Of a stretch of 64,000 nt of DNA, positions 11,521 through 23,080 are shown in pieces (position 1 is the stretch's first letter; every line of letters begins with the position of its first letter). Under the pieces are notes generated by a model that did not search any database, had not been told where the DNA came from, and saw nothing but the letters and a program-made list of their open reading frames with translations. Source of the stretch: Vitellaria paradoxa (Eukaryota > Streptophyta > Magnoliopsida > Ericales > Sapotaceae). Location of the stretch: assembly GCA_019916065.1 (NCBI GenBank), contig CM034238.1:5296199-5360198 (forward strand), in the 5' to 3' direction. A program made the translations under genes and the position numbers.

Positions 11521-13310
11521 GGACACCCAAAGATTCTCCAAATTAGCACAAGTAGACATTGATATTTAGACTCAATGAGACCTAAAATAGCCTCGAGTCA
11601 ATCCAAGAGAGGGTACAGTCAATACAAACTGATCTGACAGTGTTGTTATTTTAGACTAAATTACAACCTAAAGAGATCAAAAATTACCTTAAATCAATCC
11701 AAGTTAGCCTTCAATCAACACAAATTAACGTCATATGAATACTGACTTATAATGCTAGTTGTTTGTACTAAATCAACTCAAGTGAGCCTCTGATCAACAC
11801 AAATTAACTTCAAATCAACACTAGCTCACAGCACTAACTATTTGTACTTAATTACAACCTAAAGGTATCCAAAATAACCTCAAATAAACCAGAGTTAATC
11901 TTCAATATCAGCATAAATTAACCTCAAATCAACACTAACTCACAATACTGGCTGCTTGGATTAAATTTGAAAGTAAAGAAAAATGAAAATAACTTTAAAT
12001 CAACCCAAGTTAGCCTCCAATCGATAAAAACTAATCTCAAATCAAAATTAACTGTTTCCATTGAATTAGAAAATACATTGACCAAAATGACTTCAACTCA
12101 CCCCAAGTTAGCCTCTACTCAACAGTCAACACAAAGGTCCCGTTTGGTAACATTTTCGTTTTCTATTTTTCTGTTTATATTTTTAAAATTTTGTAAACTC
12201 ACAACAGAAACATGTTTGATAAATCTGTTTATGTTTTTTTGTTTTTAGAAAAAATGAAAAACATAAACAGAAAAAAGGTGTTTTCACTCTGATTTTCTTT
12301 TCTGTTGTCAATATTTTGTCAATTTTAAAACTTTATCTAATTTTGTTACATTACATAAAAATAAATTATTTTATTCAAATATTTTATTAAAATAAGGTAT
12401 TTTAATAAATAATATAATTAAATTCAATAAATTAAATTAATTATATAAAATATTTTAATAAATAATAAAACTAAATTAATTAATTTAGTAATTAATTATT
12501 GCTAAATTATCTGAAATAAATATTATAATTAATTAATTTAATTTAATAATTAAATTAATTTATATAAAGTAATTAATAATAAATAATTAAATTACTGTTA
12601 ATTTTTAATTTAATTTAATTTAATAATAATTATTAAATTATTTTAAATAAATATCATAATTAAATTAAATTATTTATGATTTAATTAATTTAATTTATAT
12701 AAAATATATTTTAGTAAATTATTTTAATAAATAATTAAATGAATTTAATTAATTTAAAAATAAATAATTTAATTTAATAATTAATCTAATTTAATTATTT
12801 ATTTAATATGAAATATATTTTATTAAATTATTTTTAATAAATAATATAATTTAATATATTTTATATTTATTTAATTAAATGATTTTAATAAATAATTTAC
12901 TGTGTTAATTTAATTAATTATATTAATTAAATTAAATTAATATAAAATATATTTTATTAAGTTCTATTAATTTTTTAAAACTAATAAAATTAAATATTTT
13001 CTAAAATAAAAAATTAATAATTATAAACAAACTTGTATTTCCAAATGCAGTTTCAGTTTTCATTTCAGAAAAAATAAACGGTGATAGAAAATAAAAAATA
13101 AAAAATGGCAACAGAAAAACAACAACAAAAAAAATGACAGCGTTGTCAAACGGGTCCAAAGTAATCGCAAATCAATACCAATTCACAATGCTAGTTGTTG
13201 GACTAAATTAAAAAATAAAGAGACCTAAGTTACAGTGCAAGTGAGTACAAAGTTATGGTAAGTAGGAGCCAAGTTGTGGTTAGTAATGTCAACAGTAATA
13301 ATCACAACTT
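11520..13310. repeat. Degenerate satellite-like tandem array, split by a MITE
   Basis: Loose repeats of phrases such as AATCAACCCAAGTTAGCCTC, AACACAAATTAACTTCAAATC and GCTAGTTGTTTG recur about every 100-130 bp from 11530 to 12135. The same phrases resume at 13158 (CGCAAATCAATACCAATTCACAATGCTAGTTGTTGGACTAAATT) immediately after the insertion at 12136-13157. It has no coding potential. Confidence 0.65.
12136..13157. mobile_element. About 1-kb AT-rich TIR element inside the tandem array
   Basis: Terminal inverted repeats are GGTCCCGTTTGGTAAC on the left and, reverse-complemented, GGACCCGTTTGACAAC on the right; both continue into a TTTCTGTT phrase. The core is almost pure A/T built from AATTAATTTAAT permutations, with no coding capacity. 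AAA flanks both sides, but a full 8-bp duplication is not clear. The GGNCCCGTTTG ends are common in plant hAT-type MITEs. Confidence 0.7.
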
Positions 13311-15475
13311 ATTTAGAAGTTCAAAAGATTTAATTTTTTAAATTAGGGCACTTATGTTTTGAATTGTTTTTTTTCTCTTCCAATCCAAATAAATTGCTAT
13401 AAGAAATTATTACAATATTTTCTTTTCTTCCAAATCTAGTGATTAAGTGTTAATTGTGAGATGAGTAGATTACCCTTCATTTGCATTAAAACAGTTAGAC
13501 AGTTGTTTGTAAATTATTTAATCCAACGGTGCACAAACCATTTTTGTGCACTATAGAATTCTCGGAGTCTTGGGATTGAAAGTGGGACTCGAGCAAAATC
13601 ATAAGAATGCTACAATTTATCGACATTGGATAGTATATTACCTCTAGTTTCATTGAAGAATTTTGATTATTTTTAAAAATTTTCCTTACTAAATTTGACT
13701 ATTTATCCGCCATATTTGAGGAAATTATGCCCATTTTCCATTTTATAAACCTCAATTTGACGTCAGTGTTAATTTTGCTTCAACTGAAAAATTACCCTTA
13801 GACCTATCTTACCTTTGTTTTTGGAAAAAAATAAAAATTAATGGGAGATTAAAATGGAATAAAATTTGTTTTTCCTGAGAAAAAGTTAGTTTATGCATAA
13901 TTTTTTTTGGGCCCAGGAATCCTATGGGAGCTATTTTAGAGAAAATGTTTAGTTCTAATACTTTAGTCCTATGTTTGATATATTAAGAATAGAAACTTGT
14001 TTGGTAGATTGGAAAAAATAAAAAAGAAAGAAGAAGAAAGAAAGAAGAAAGAGAAGAAGAAGAAAGAAGAAAGAAAAAATAAAGAAGAAGAAAAAAAAAA
14101 AAAATTAAAAGAAGAAGAAAGAAGAAAAAAAAATTAAGGGATTTACGTCACTTGGCCAGAGTTTGGGATTTTCTAAGTGAGCTCTCAAGTTTGACTTTAA
14201 GGAAAGTTATTTTTTTGGAACTATCCCACGAGTTGTCCAAGTAGATTAGAAGGGTGCTCGTGATTGACCTGAGGATCAGTGTGTGGGGGTGCATGCCGAC
14301 AACATGAAAAAAGTTTGTTATCCTTATAAAACCCGAATGACCTATAAAAAAATTTATCCTGTTACCAAAAATAATAGTAATAATAATAGAAGAAAAAATA
14401 ATAATGTAAGTTGATCAAGTATTAAAACCTCAAAGAAAAACAGAGAGAAGAAAAATTCAAAGCCAACATTTCACCCTTGTTAAAGAGCAGTTATTACAAG
14501 CTATTAGAGTATAGTAATATAGGGGGGATTTACAGGCACAACTTTAATAATTTTTGGTTTGTTTGGTTAAACAAATAGTAATTTTTAATAATTTTTAGTA
14601 ACTTTTTAGTGTTTGGTAAAATTTTTGATAAGTTTTGCCAATTTTAATAACTTTTGGTAACTTTTTAAATCATGTTACATAACCATATTTCACATTTAGG
14701 GTGCATTTGGAGTAACAAAACGTGAGATAAAATAAGATAAGTTGTAAGTTCGTAATTCGTGTAATAAGATAAAAAATAAATAACTTTTAAAATTTTTTAA
14801 AATTTTTTATTATTTTTCAAAATTTTTTATCACTCCAAATGAAACTGTTAGTGATTAAGTACAATTTTAGTAACATAAAGCACCATATTTTAAGGGCAGA
14901 GTAATTATTCTATGTTCTCAAAATATGTGCGCCGTTTGTATAGTGGCGAAGGCGCATTCTCTTCTCCCCCCAAAAAAAAATTACAATTTATTATATGATT
15001 ATAGATGTGTTTGGCGTAAAATAAAATATTAAAAATTATTTATTTTTTTATCTCACTGCATATTTAAGAATTCATAATTTATTTCATTTTATCTCATTTT
15101 TTATCTCTCTAAACACACTTTATGTTACTAATTTGGTGTTTTTGTGTTTAAAATTTTAACGTCTTTTACTTAAATATTTCATATTTTATCTTTTAAGCCA
15201 GTATTAACAAACTGTATTAAGTCTAATGAAATATTTATTAGTATATTTTATTAATTTATATGTTGTGAGATAAAATTTCATATTTTATCTTTTGGAGAAA
15301 TATAAAATGATATATGTTAAGAAAAATAGGATAGGAAAATTTCACCTTGTTAAGACAAACAGAAACCGCCTTTATTTTCATTGATGCACATCATGCACGT
15401 GACGCGAGTTCCATTTGCGTTGGATTATTGAGCGCGTTTAGAGTGAAAAAAAAAAAAAAAGAGATAATTTAGAGC
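13311..15475. other. Intergenic, with polypurine tract and MITE scraps
   Basis: No gene is seen. At about 14010-14137 there is a near-pure A/G strand (GAA/GAAA repeats). At about 14550-14660 there is a scrap of a TAATTTTTAGTAA-type MITE family that also occurs near 22640 and 43450. The segment from 15000 to 15120 has Tourist-like wording (GTGTTTGGCG and AAACACACTTT). Confidence 0.5.
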
Positions 15476-17488
15476 GTTAATTATAAAAATATCATTTCAA
15501 ACTATCCCTCTTTTTTTATATCTTTCTCAAACTATCAAACGTATCTATTTCATTCTCAAACTATTTAATTTAATTCTGATTTGGTCCGAACACTAACTCC
15601 ATCCGTTAATTTAAGTTAATGGATTTAGACCAAATAAAAATAAATTGGATAGTTTAAGGATGTAATAAGTACGTTGGATAGTTTGGGGATGAAATAGAAA
15701 AAAAAAATAATTTGAGGGATATTTTCATAAAAAAACTCTTTATTTTATAAATATATATTTTTTAATTTTAATACTTTATTCATTTTTTTGCATCATAACT
15801 TTGATAATAATTATTATTAAATAATTTATTTTAAAATAATTTATTTTATTAGGTTATAATTATGTTTTAATAAAAAATAATTACATATTCAAGTAACTTA
15901 TTTTAGTAAAATTAAAATTAATGATAATTACATATTGAAATAATTTATTTAATAAATTAATATTACTATTAAAATAATATTTTATTATTGAAATAATTAA
16001 ATTAAAATTTTTAATAAGTAATAATTACCTCTAAAAATTATTTTTTTACTAAAATATTTTTATTACATTGAATTAATTTTAATAAATAAAATAATAATTT
16101 ATTATTAAATTATGTTTTTATTAATCTACTTTATTAAAGTTAATTATTATTAAAAAATAATATATAATGTTAAATTAACTAGTTTAAATATATTTTATTA
16201 AATTTAGTTAAATTTATTAAAAAATAATAAAATTAGTTATCGTAAATAAAATTATTCCACCAGACATGTTTGTTTTTTTTTTTTTTTTTTTTTTTAATTT
16301 TGGAGAAAAAACAATAAACAAAATTTTGATTGAAGATAAATGAAAAAAATCATAAATGTTAAAACAAGAGTTAATTATGAAAATATCTCTTAAACTATCC
16401 CTCTTTTTTTTTTATATCGTTCTCAAACTATCAAACGCATCTATTTCATCCTTTAACTATCTGATTTCGTTCTATTTGGTCCGAACACAAACTCCATCCG
16501 TTAATTTTAATGGATTCATACCAAATAGAACAAGATTGGATAATTTAAGGATGAAATAAGTACGTTGGATAGTTTTGGGATGAAATAAAAAAAAAAGATA
16601 TTTTTGTATGAAATTCTTGTTAAATTTAAGGCTAATTTTTTTAACATTTATGATTTTTTACATTTATCTTCAATTAAAATTTTATTTATTGTTTTTTCTC
16701 CAAAATAAAAAAAAACATATCTTGTGGAATAATTTTATTTACGATAACTAATTTTATTAATTTTTTATAAATTTAACTAAATTTAATAAAATATATTTAA
16801 ACTAGTTAATTTAACATTATATATTATTTTTTTAATAATAATTAACTTTAACAAAGTAGATTAATAAAAACATAATTTAAGAATAAATTATTATTTTATT
16901 TATTAAAATTAATTCAATGTAATAAAAATATTTTAGTAAAAAAATAATTTTTAGAGGTAATTATTACTTATTAAAATTTTTAATTTAATTATTTCAATAA
17001 TAAAATATTATTTTAATAGTAATATTAATTTATTGAATAAATTATTTTAATATGTAATTATCACTAATTTTAATTTTACTAAAATAAGTTATTTTAATAT
17101 TTAATTATTTTTTATTAAAACATAATTATAATTTAATAAAATAATTATTTTAATAATAAATTATTATCAAATTTATGATGAAAAAAATGAATAAAGTATT
17201 AAAATTAAAAAATATATATTTATAAAATAAAGAGTTTTTTATGAAAATATCCCTCAAACTATCATTTTTTTTTATTTTATCCCTAAACTATCCAACGTAC
17301 CTATTTAATCTTTAAACTATCTAATTTCATTCTATTTGGTCTAAATCCGTTAAAGTTAACGGATGGAGTTAGTGTTCAGACCAAATAGAATAAAATTAGA
17401 TAGTTTGAGGATAAAATAGATGCGTTTAATAGTTTGAGAACGATATAAAAAAAAGAGGAATAATTTGAGAGATATTTTCATAATTAAC
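15476..17488. mobile_element. 2-kb foldback element with two long arms and a central module
   Basis: The left arm (15476-16364) is the inverted copy of the right arm (16637-17488) over roughly 850-890 bp with modest divergence. Both ends read GTTAATTAT then AAAATATC. Each end opens with an about 250-bp module that is itself near-palindromic (CAAACTATC, TTTGGTC, ACTCCATCCGTTAA and their reverse). A third copy of that module (about 16370-16622) sits in the loop. No ORF is present. Size and structure fit a foldback or long-TIR Mutator-like non-autonomous element; the class is inference because no convincing target duplication is seen. Confidence 0.85.
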
Positions 17489-17668
17489 TTTAACTTAAAA
17501 TAAGATGTAAATTGATAATTCGAGCAAAAAGTGAATAACGATTTTTAGAGTTTTCGAATATTTTTACCGTGCCAAACGGCACCCATTTGTTTATTGGGTT
17601 CAACGGCGACTGATTCTCTTGTCGCTCGACTCAGCCCTAAACTCAGCAAAGTATTGCAAAGAAGAGAG
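17489..17668 (+). promoter_or_regulatory. FKBP12 proximal promoter and leader
   Basis: Only 180 bp separate the foldback end from the FKBP12 start codon. The stretch shifts from AT-rich to higher GC (CGTGCCAAACGGCACCC, TCGCTCGACTCAGCCC), typical of a short plant leader. No firm TATA box is identified. Confidence 0.45.
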
Positions 17669-20600
17669 ATGGGAGTGGAGAAGGAAGTCCTCAGAGCCGG
17701 AACCGGACCCAAACCCATCGCCGGTCAGACCGTCATCGTTCACTGCACTGGCTTCGGTTAGCCCCCCATCGTCTCGATCCTAACCCTCGCATCATCACGT
17801 GTGTTTATGTATTTATTGTGTATCTATTTATGTGCGTTAATTTTTACGTTTTCTAATTGTTGACTGCAGGAAAAGATGGTGATCTTTCTCAGAAATTCTG
17901 GAGGTACATATCATTGTTGTTGTTGGTTTTTTTTTTTTTTTCTTTTTTTTTTCCTGCTTTGAATCTAGGTTTTTTATGCTATATCTGGGTGTTGATTCGA
18001 GAAGACAAGTGAAGGGGGAAATGAAATATATTAATATTTTGGTTACTTGCACATAAAAATGATGATTTCTTCACACATTTTATTTCCTTTCCCTCCAGAA
18101 ATCCAAGATCTAAACACAGCTTTAAGTTTACTTTTGCTGTTTTTTTAATTATTATTATTATTGTTATTTATTTATTTTTTATTTTAAAGGTGTAATTACA
18201 TTTTACCTCTTAGGGTTTGACACTTGAACTCTTCTTTTAAAAATCTACACATAACCCATTGTAATTTGGGGATTAATGTGTAAAGTTTACAGAATTTGTT
18301 AAAATTAATTGGATTTGTGTCTCATGTATCAAAACTCATTGTAGAAAAATGATTTTGAAAAAAAATAAGGATAAAAGTATATTCTAATCTATTTTTTCAT
18401 ATGAACATGATAAATTATTTTATTTTTTAAAAACAAATTAACATAAAATCTATATTCAAATTTGTTTATATTTTTCTAAACAATGTTCACAGTATGAGCC
18501 TTTATGGCATGTGTTGCACAAACTAGGTTAAATTTAACAGAATTTATCGACTTTTTCATTTTAATCCAAATTACAATGGGATTATGTGTTCACATTTAAA
18601 CTAGAAGGGGTTTATGTGTTTTTGGATCAAATTCTAAGGGGATAAAGTGTAATTACCGCCCCTTTTCAATCTTAATTCAGATTGTTTACTCTATCTAAAT
18701 TTTTTTTCTACATCAGTACGAAGGATCCCGGGCAGCAGCCATTCACCTTTAAGATTGGCCAAGGTTCGGTCATTAAAGGTAAAGTTTGTCATTGCAATCC
18801 TTATTGTGGTATATATTTATATGATATTCAGATAATGCATTCAATTAGAGTTGTGATGGATATGCAGCTTTTGTTGTAAACCTTGTTTCCCCTCCTAATT
18901 CCATTTTGTATAAATTTATCATATGGTAGGATATGATTCACAATATCTGTTAATGGTTCTATTTGTTTCTCATTATTGACTTTACTTATCCCGTATAAAA
19001 TATGCTTTTGAGTTTTCCTTTTAGGGGGAATGGCTTGCCTGATATAAAAACTGTTTCTTGACTTGCATATTGCTTTTCTGTTCTTTTTACATGTGGGTTT
19101 GATTGCTTGAATGATACCTTTTTTTTCCCCTTCCCAACAACAGTTTCACATTTTCTTTTTTCTTGACTTTTGTGTGGGTGTGTGTGTGTGTGTGTTTTTT
19201 TTTTGGGGGGGGGGGGATGGGGTTTTTGCGGCGGCAGAGGTGGTAGTAAGGTTTATATAGCCTTATTGCCAAACACACACACACACACGCTACTCAGGAA
19301 AAAGAAAATGTAAAATTGTTGGATAAAAAAAATATCATCCAAGCAATCAAGCCCATATGTGAAAAGAACCAAAAAGCCTATGTTACATGAGCTCTTCTAA
19401 ATGTATCATGTATATGTGTCAAATACTTGACATTTGGACAAGGGTGTAAGGGTTTATACATCCTAACTCTATGTTACATGGATTTTTCTAAATGTCTAAT
19501 GTATTCGTGTCAAATGCTTGACACTTGGACAAGTGTGTAATGGTTTATACAACCTAACTTTATGTTACATAAACTCTTTTAAATGTATGGCGTATCTGTG
19601 TTGGATGCTTGACACTTGGACTAGTGTGTAATGGTTTATACAACTTAACTCTATATTATGCGGGCTCTTTTGAATATGTGACGTATCAATGTCGGATACT
19701 TGACACTTGGATAAAGAGTATAGTATACACGTCCCAGTATAATTGAATATACATACAAGTTTTGCATTTTGTGCTCTCTCTCTCTGTGTCTCTGTGTGTG
19801 TGTGTAACAATTGAATTTTAGCAAATAATTTATGTATAAACGTTATATTTTATGCATGAAATACTCTAATGGAACTTTGTTAATACCATATTATCTTATA
19901 AAATAAAATAATTATATTAAATATATAAATATTTCCCCGTGACCTTGTATGCTTGAATAAGTGTTATTGGATCCGCCTGTTGGACCCGTATCCATATCCA
20001 ACACTGGCACTCGAGTTCATGTAGCAGAGGCCTACTTCTACTTAGGAGAAGCTATTGCAGACTTGAATGGTTACAATAGATGATTGAGCATGATAAATTA
20101 GCATCAAGAGAATCGAGCTCAGATGAAGAGATTTTACATAGAGATTCTATGGTGATTAACATTTTTCTTTCCTTTTCTATGACATTGCATGGACTGGTGA
20201 ATCTGTAAGAGGGACACTTGATTAAGTAATAATGACCAATTTGTAAAAAATTTTGATCGTTTTTTAAGATGCCTGTGAGTTAAAGGTTGCTTATCTGTGG
20301 AAGCAATTGTTGTGTCATGTTGAAATGTAATATGGTTGATGGTTCTATGTTTCTTAATTCATTTGGAGGTCTCATTCATTCTGTCTCAGGATGGGATGAA
20401 GGCGTGATGGGAATGCAGATTGGAGAAGTTGCACGGTTACAGGTAATGCTACAAGCTTTGGTTTGGTGGTTGTGATTTTCTTGCTCATACACAAAATTTT
20501 GCCAACTGTTTTAATAAAACAGTAGAATGATTAATTCTGTGATTCTAATTAAAGAGATAGAAGCCTTTTTATCAGAAAATACATTGATGGATTTATTTAG

Positions 20601-21979
20601 CATGACTAGTTTCAGTTCCCTCTCATAAAAAATGCAATCCAATCATCATATGTGGTTGCCATACTGCATGCAACATATTTATCCTTTGTAGTACACCTAA
20701 TAATGCAAGTTTGTTTTTGTTTTATCAAGTCCGCTGCACCACCAAATGAGAAAACAGGACTTTTAACAGATTCTCCATCATCAACAGTTTGCTGCATAAT
20801 CTGGACAAAAGAATCATTGTATGAACATTATTATTTCTAAAATTATCAATAAAATATTATTATTTTATTTCCAAAACCCAATTCTAATTTTTTGGTGATT
20901 TAAATATCTTTAAGCTTTCCATGTTCTTTTCTTGGGTATTGAAACGATATTAACGACCCTGCAATAAAGCAAGTATTTGGCTGAGTTGAAGTATTACATA
21001 CATCAAACTTTCTGCAGCCTGAATATTTTGAACCTTTTGCATTTCTTCTGCTCCTCAATCATCCTTCGGACACATTATGTTGTCTAAATGCTGCCCCTTG
21101 CTAACAATCATAAATAGTGTTTCAACTTAAAATGTTTCCCTCAAAATTATTCATTTTTAGTTGTTTGGCAAGATGTCTCTATGTAAAATATTTTTTCTTG
21201 AAACAAATATTTTCCTCAAATGTTCAAAAATGACTCTTTCTTCAAATCCACGGGTTAACTCTGGGAAAAAAGGATACTCCTCCACCTTCTTCCTTAGCAT
21301 CTCCTTTGTATCTTCACCTCCTTGCTCGGCATCTCCTTTGTATTTTTCTTATGCGAAAAGTTCTAAAGAGTGTGTTTTAAATCAAACGGCCCTAATGTAA
21401 CAACCTTTCAACATCTTGAACTTATACATTTTAGGCAAAAAAAAAATTTCCTTTTAACCTAATATAACAACCTTTCAACATCTTGAGCCACCTCTTAACC
21501 TTATGTAACAACCTTTCAACATCCTGAAAAAATCTACTATTGATTTCCTTCCGGAATCCAAATCAACCACAATATGCAAAAAGGGACAATTCTCGGGACT
21601 TTCTTTTTTCTTCTATAAATTTGGTTACCCCACCATGTTTCAAAAGTTTGCCTCCCATCCTTGGGGAGACCCAATGCATTCCAAAACATGGTAGAGCCAC
21701 GGTCCTCAATTCCCTAGATCATACACAGCTTGTTTATTATCTTAAATATTTTTATGCCTGTTACAAAACTGCATTGAGGTCTATAATGATTTTTAGCCTA
21801 AGTGACTGCATGCTCTGTGAATGACATTTATTGAAAGCTCTAGTCTCTCTCTAAATACTTTTTGATGAATTTTGCAGTGCTCTCCTGATTATGCCTATGG
21901 TTCCTCTGGATTCCCAAATTGGGGTATCCAGCCCAACTCGAATCTGGTTTTTGAAATTGAAGTCCTGAGCGTGAAGTAG
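17669..21979 (+). CDS. FKBP12: FKBP12 peptidyl-prolyl cis-trans isomerase, 5 exons
   Basis: Cytosolic immunophilin that catalyses cis-trans isomerisation of Xaa-Pro bonds; the family includes the receptor for FK506 and rapamycin. Exons: 17669-17756, 17870-17903, 18717-18778, 20390-20442, 21878-21979; total 339 nt, 112 aa, exactly the usual plant FKBP12 length. The spliced protein starts [16 protein letters not shown] and contains [36 protein letters not shown], and [17 protein letters not shown] before the end EIEVLSVK. The pocket aromatic Trp of the IKGWDEG segment is present, as is the GIQPNS loop. There is no signal peptide or transmembrane segment, so the protein is a single-domain soluble form. 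Intron 3 holds a 91-bp tandem repeat. The gene converges on the NPH3-like gene. Confidence 0.97.
19379..19733. repeat. 91-bp tandem repeat, about 4 copies, in FKBP12 intron 3
   Basis: Units begin TATGTTACAT at 19379, 19470 and 19561 and TATATTATG at 19652, exactly 91 bp apart. Each contains a version of TGTCAAATACTTGACA(C/T)TTGGACAAG and GTAATGGTTTATACAACC. The fourth copy decays into CT and TG microsatellites near 19775-19804. Confidence 0.9.
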
Positions 21980-23080
21980 CTGCACTGTTGGATGTGGTAA
22001 CCCTCTGGACGATCATAAGTATAATTTTATCATCTATTTCGACTATGGATCAGTATAGTTGTATGACCTCCATGAGACTTACTAAACTCTACTGTTGATG
22101 AAATGAGCGTTCCCATAAGTAGATTATCACGCTTGCTACTCTTTTACCTGAGACTTGCTGAACTCTACCGTTGATGAAATGAATGTTCACATAAGCACAT
22201 TTTTACTCTTGCTACTCTTTTACTTGATGGATTTGAATTAATTAATGTTGTTAATTTCCTCTTCTTTCTTCAGTCTTTTGCAAGAGAATAAACAGAAGAA
22301 TATTGCATACAACTGTCCCCATTAGCTGTAATCTAAAGGCAAGTTTCATAGTGTTGCTGCTAGTGGGAGTATAATCTCATCATAAGCACCTAGATCATCC
22401 ATTCAGAGGGGAATCCCCTCGAAAATACAGCGGAGGGGAGCGATGAGAGTGAGAGAGAGACAAGTGGTGAGAATTTGAGAGACAATTGCACAGAAGGCTT
22501 TTCTCTGTAGGTGTCGGATTTTTAAAAATTTAAGGAAAATATAGTTTTAAATGTTAGTAACTGCATCGAGCCAAAAAAAAATTCGAATAGTGGTTATGGG
22601 CCTATTTACAATCTGCAGTGTGGAATGAGTGCCCATTTGGTTGTCAAAAATTAGTAATTTTTAGTAATTTTTAAGAAATCATTTGTTTGACAACTTTTAA
22701 ATTTTAATAAATTTTTAGTAATTTTTTTCATAAAATCATATTTAAAAATTACTAAATTTTTACCAAATAACCAAAAGCTGATAATTAATAAGGAGACGGC
22801 TAATTTTACATTTTTATGCTTAGAAGATGACCATGTAACCAAGTACTGAAAAAGTACTGAAAAATTCTCAATTAAAGATGTACCTAAAATTCATATTGCA
22901 ACAAAATTAGAAGTTTACATCATAAAAGAAATAACGCAAAAAAGAAAATAAAAAAATCAACGCGAGGTAAAAAGAAAAAAGAAGAAGAAGAAGAAGAAGA
23001 AGAAGAAGCAAAAATAATGCAGGAATTGAGGGTATCCCCTATTTGGCAACTCTTTGCTCTTGAGACGTTTGTTCAAGTTA
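21980..23080. other. Convergent intergenic region between FKBP12 and the NPH3-like gene
   Basis: It holds the FKBP12 3' UTR, with a duplicated phrase (GAGACTT(A/G)CT(A/G)AACTCTAC then GTTGATGAAATGA at about 22074 and 22151), and the NPH3-like 3' UTR in reverse, with a GAA run at 22980-23008. A MITE-like scrap (CCCATTTGGTTGTC and ACCAAATAACC) lies at about 22633-22790. No gene is seen. Confidence 0.55.
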
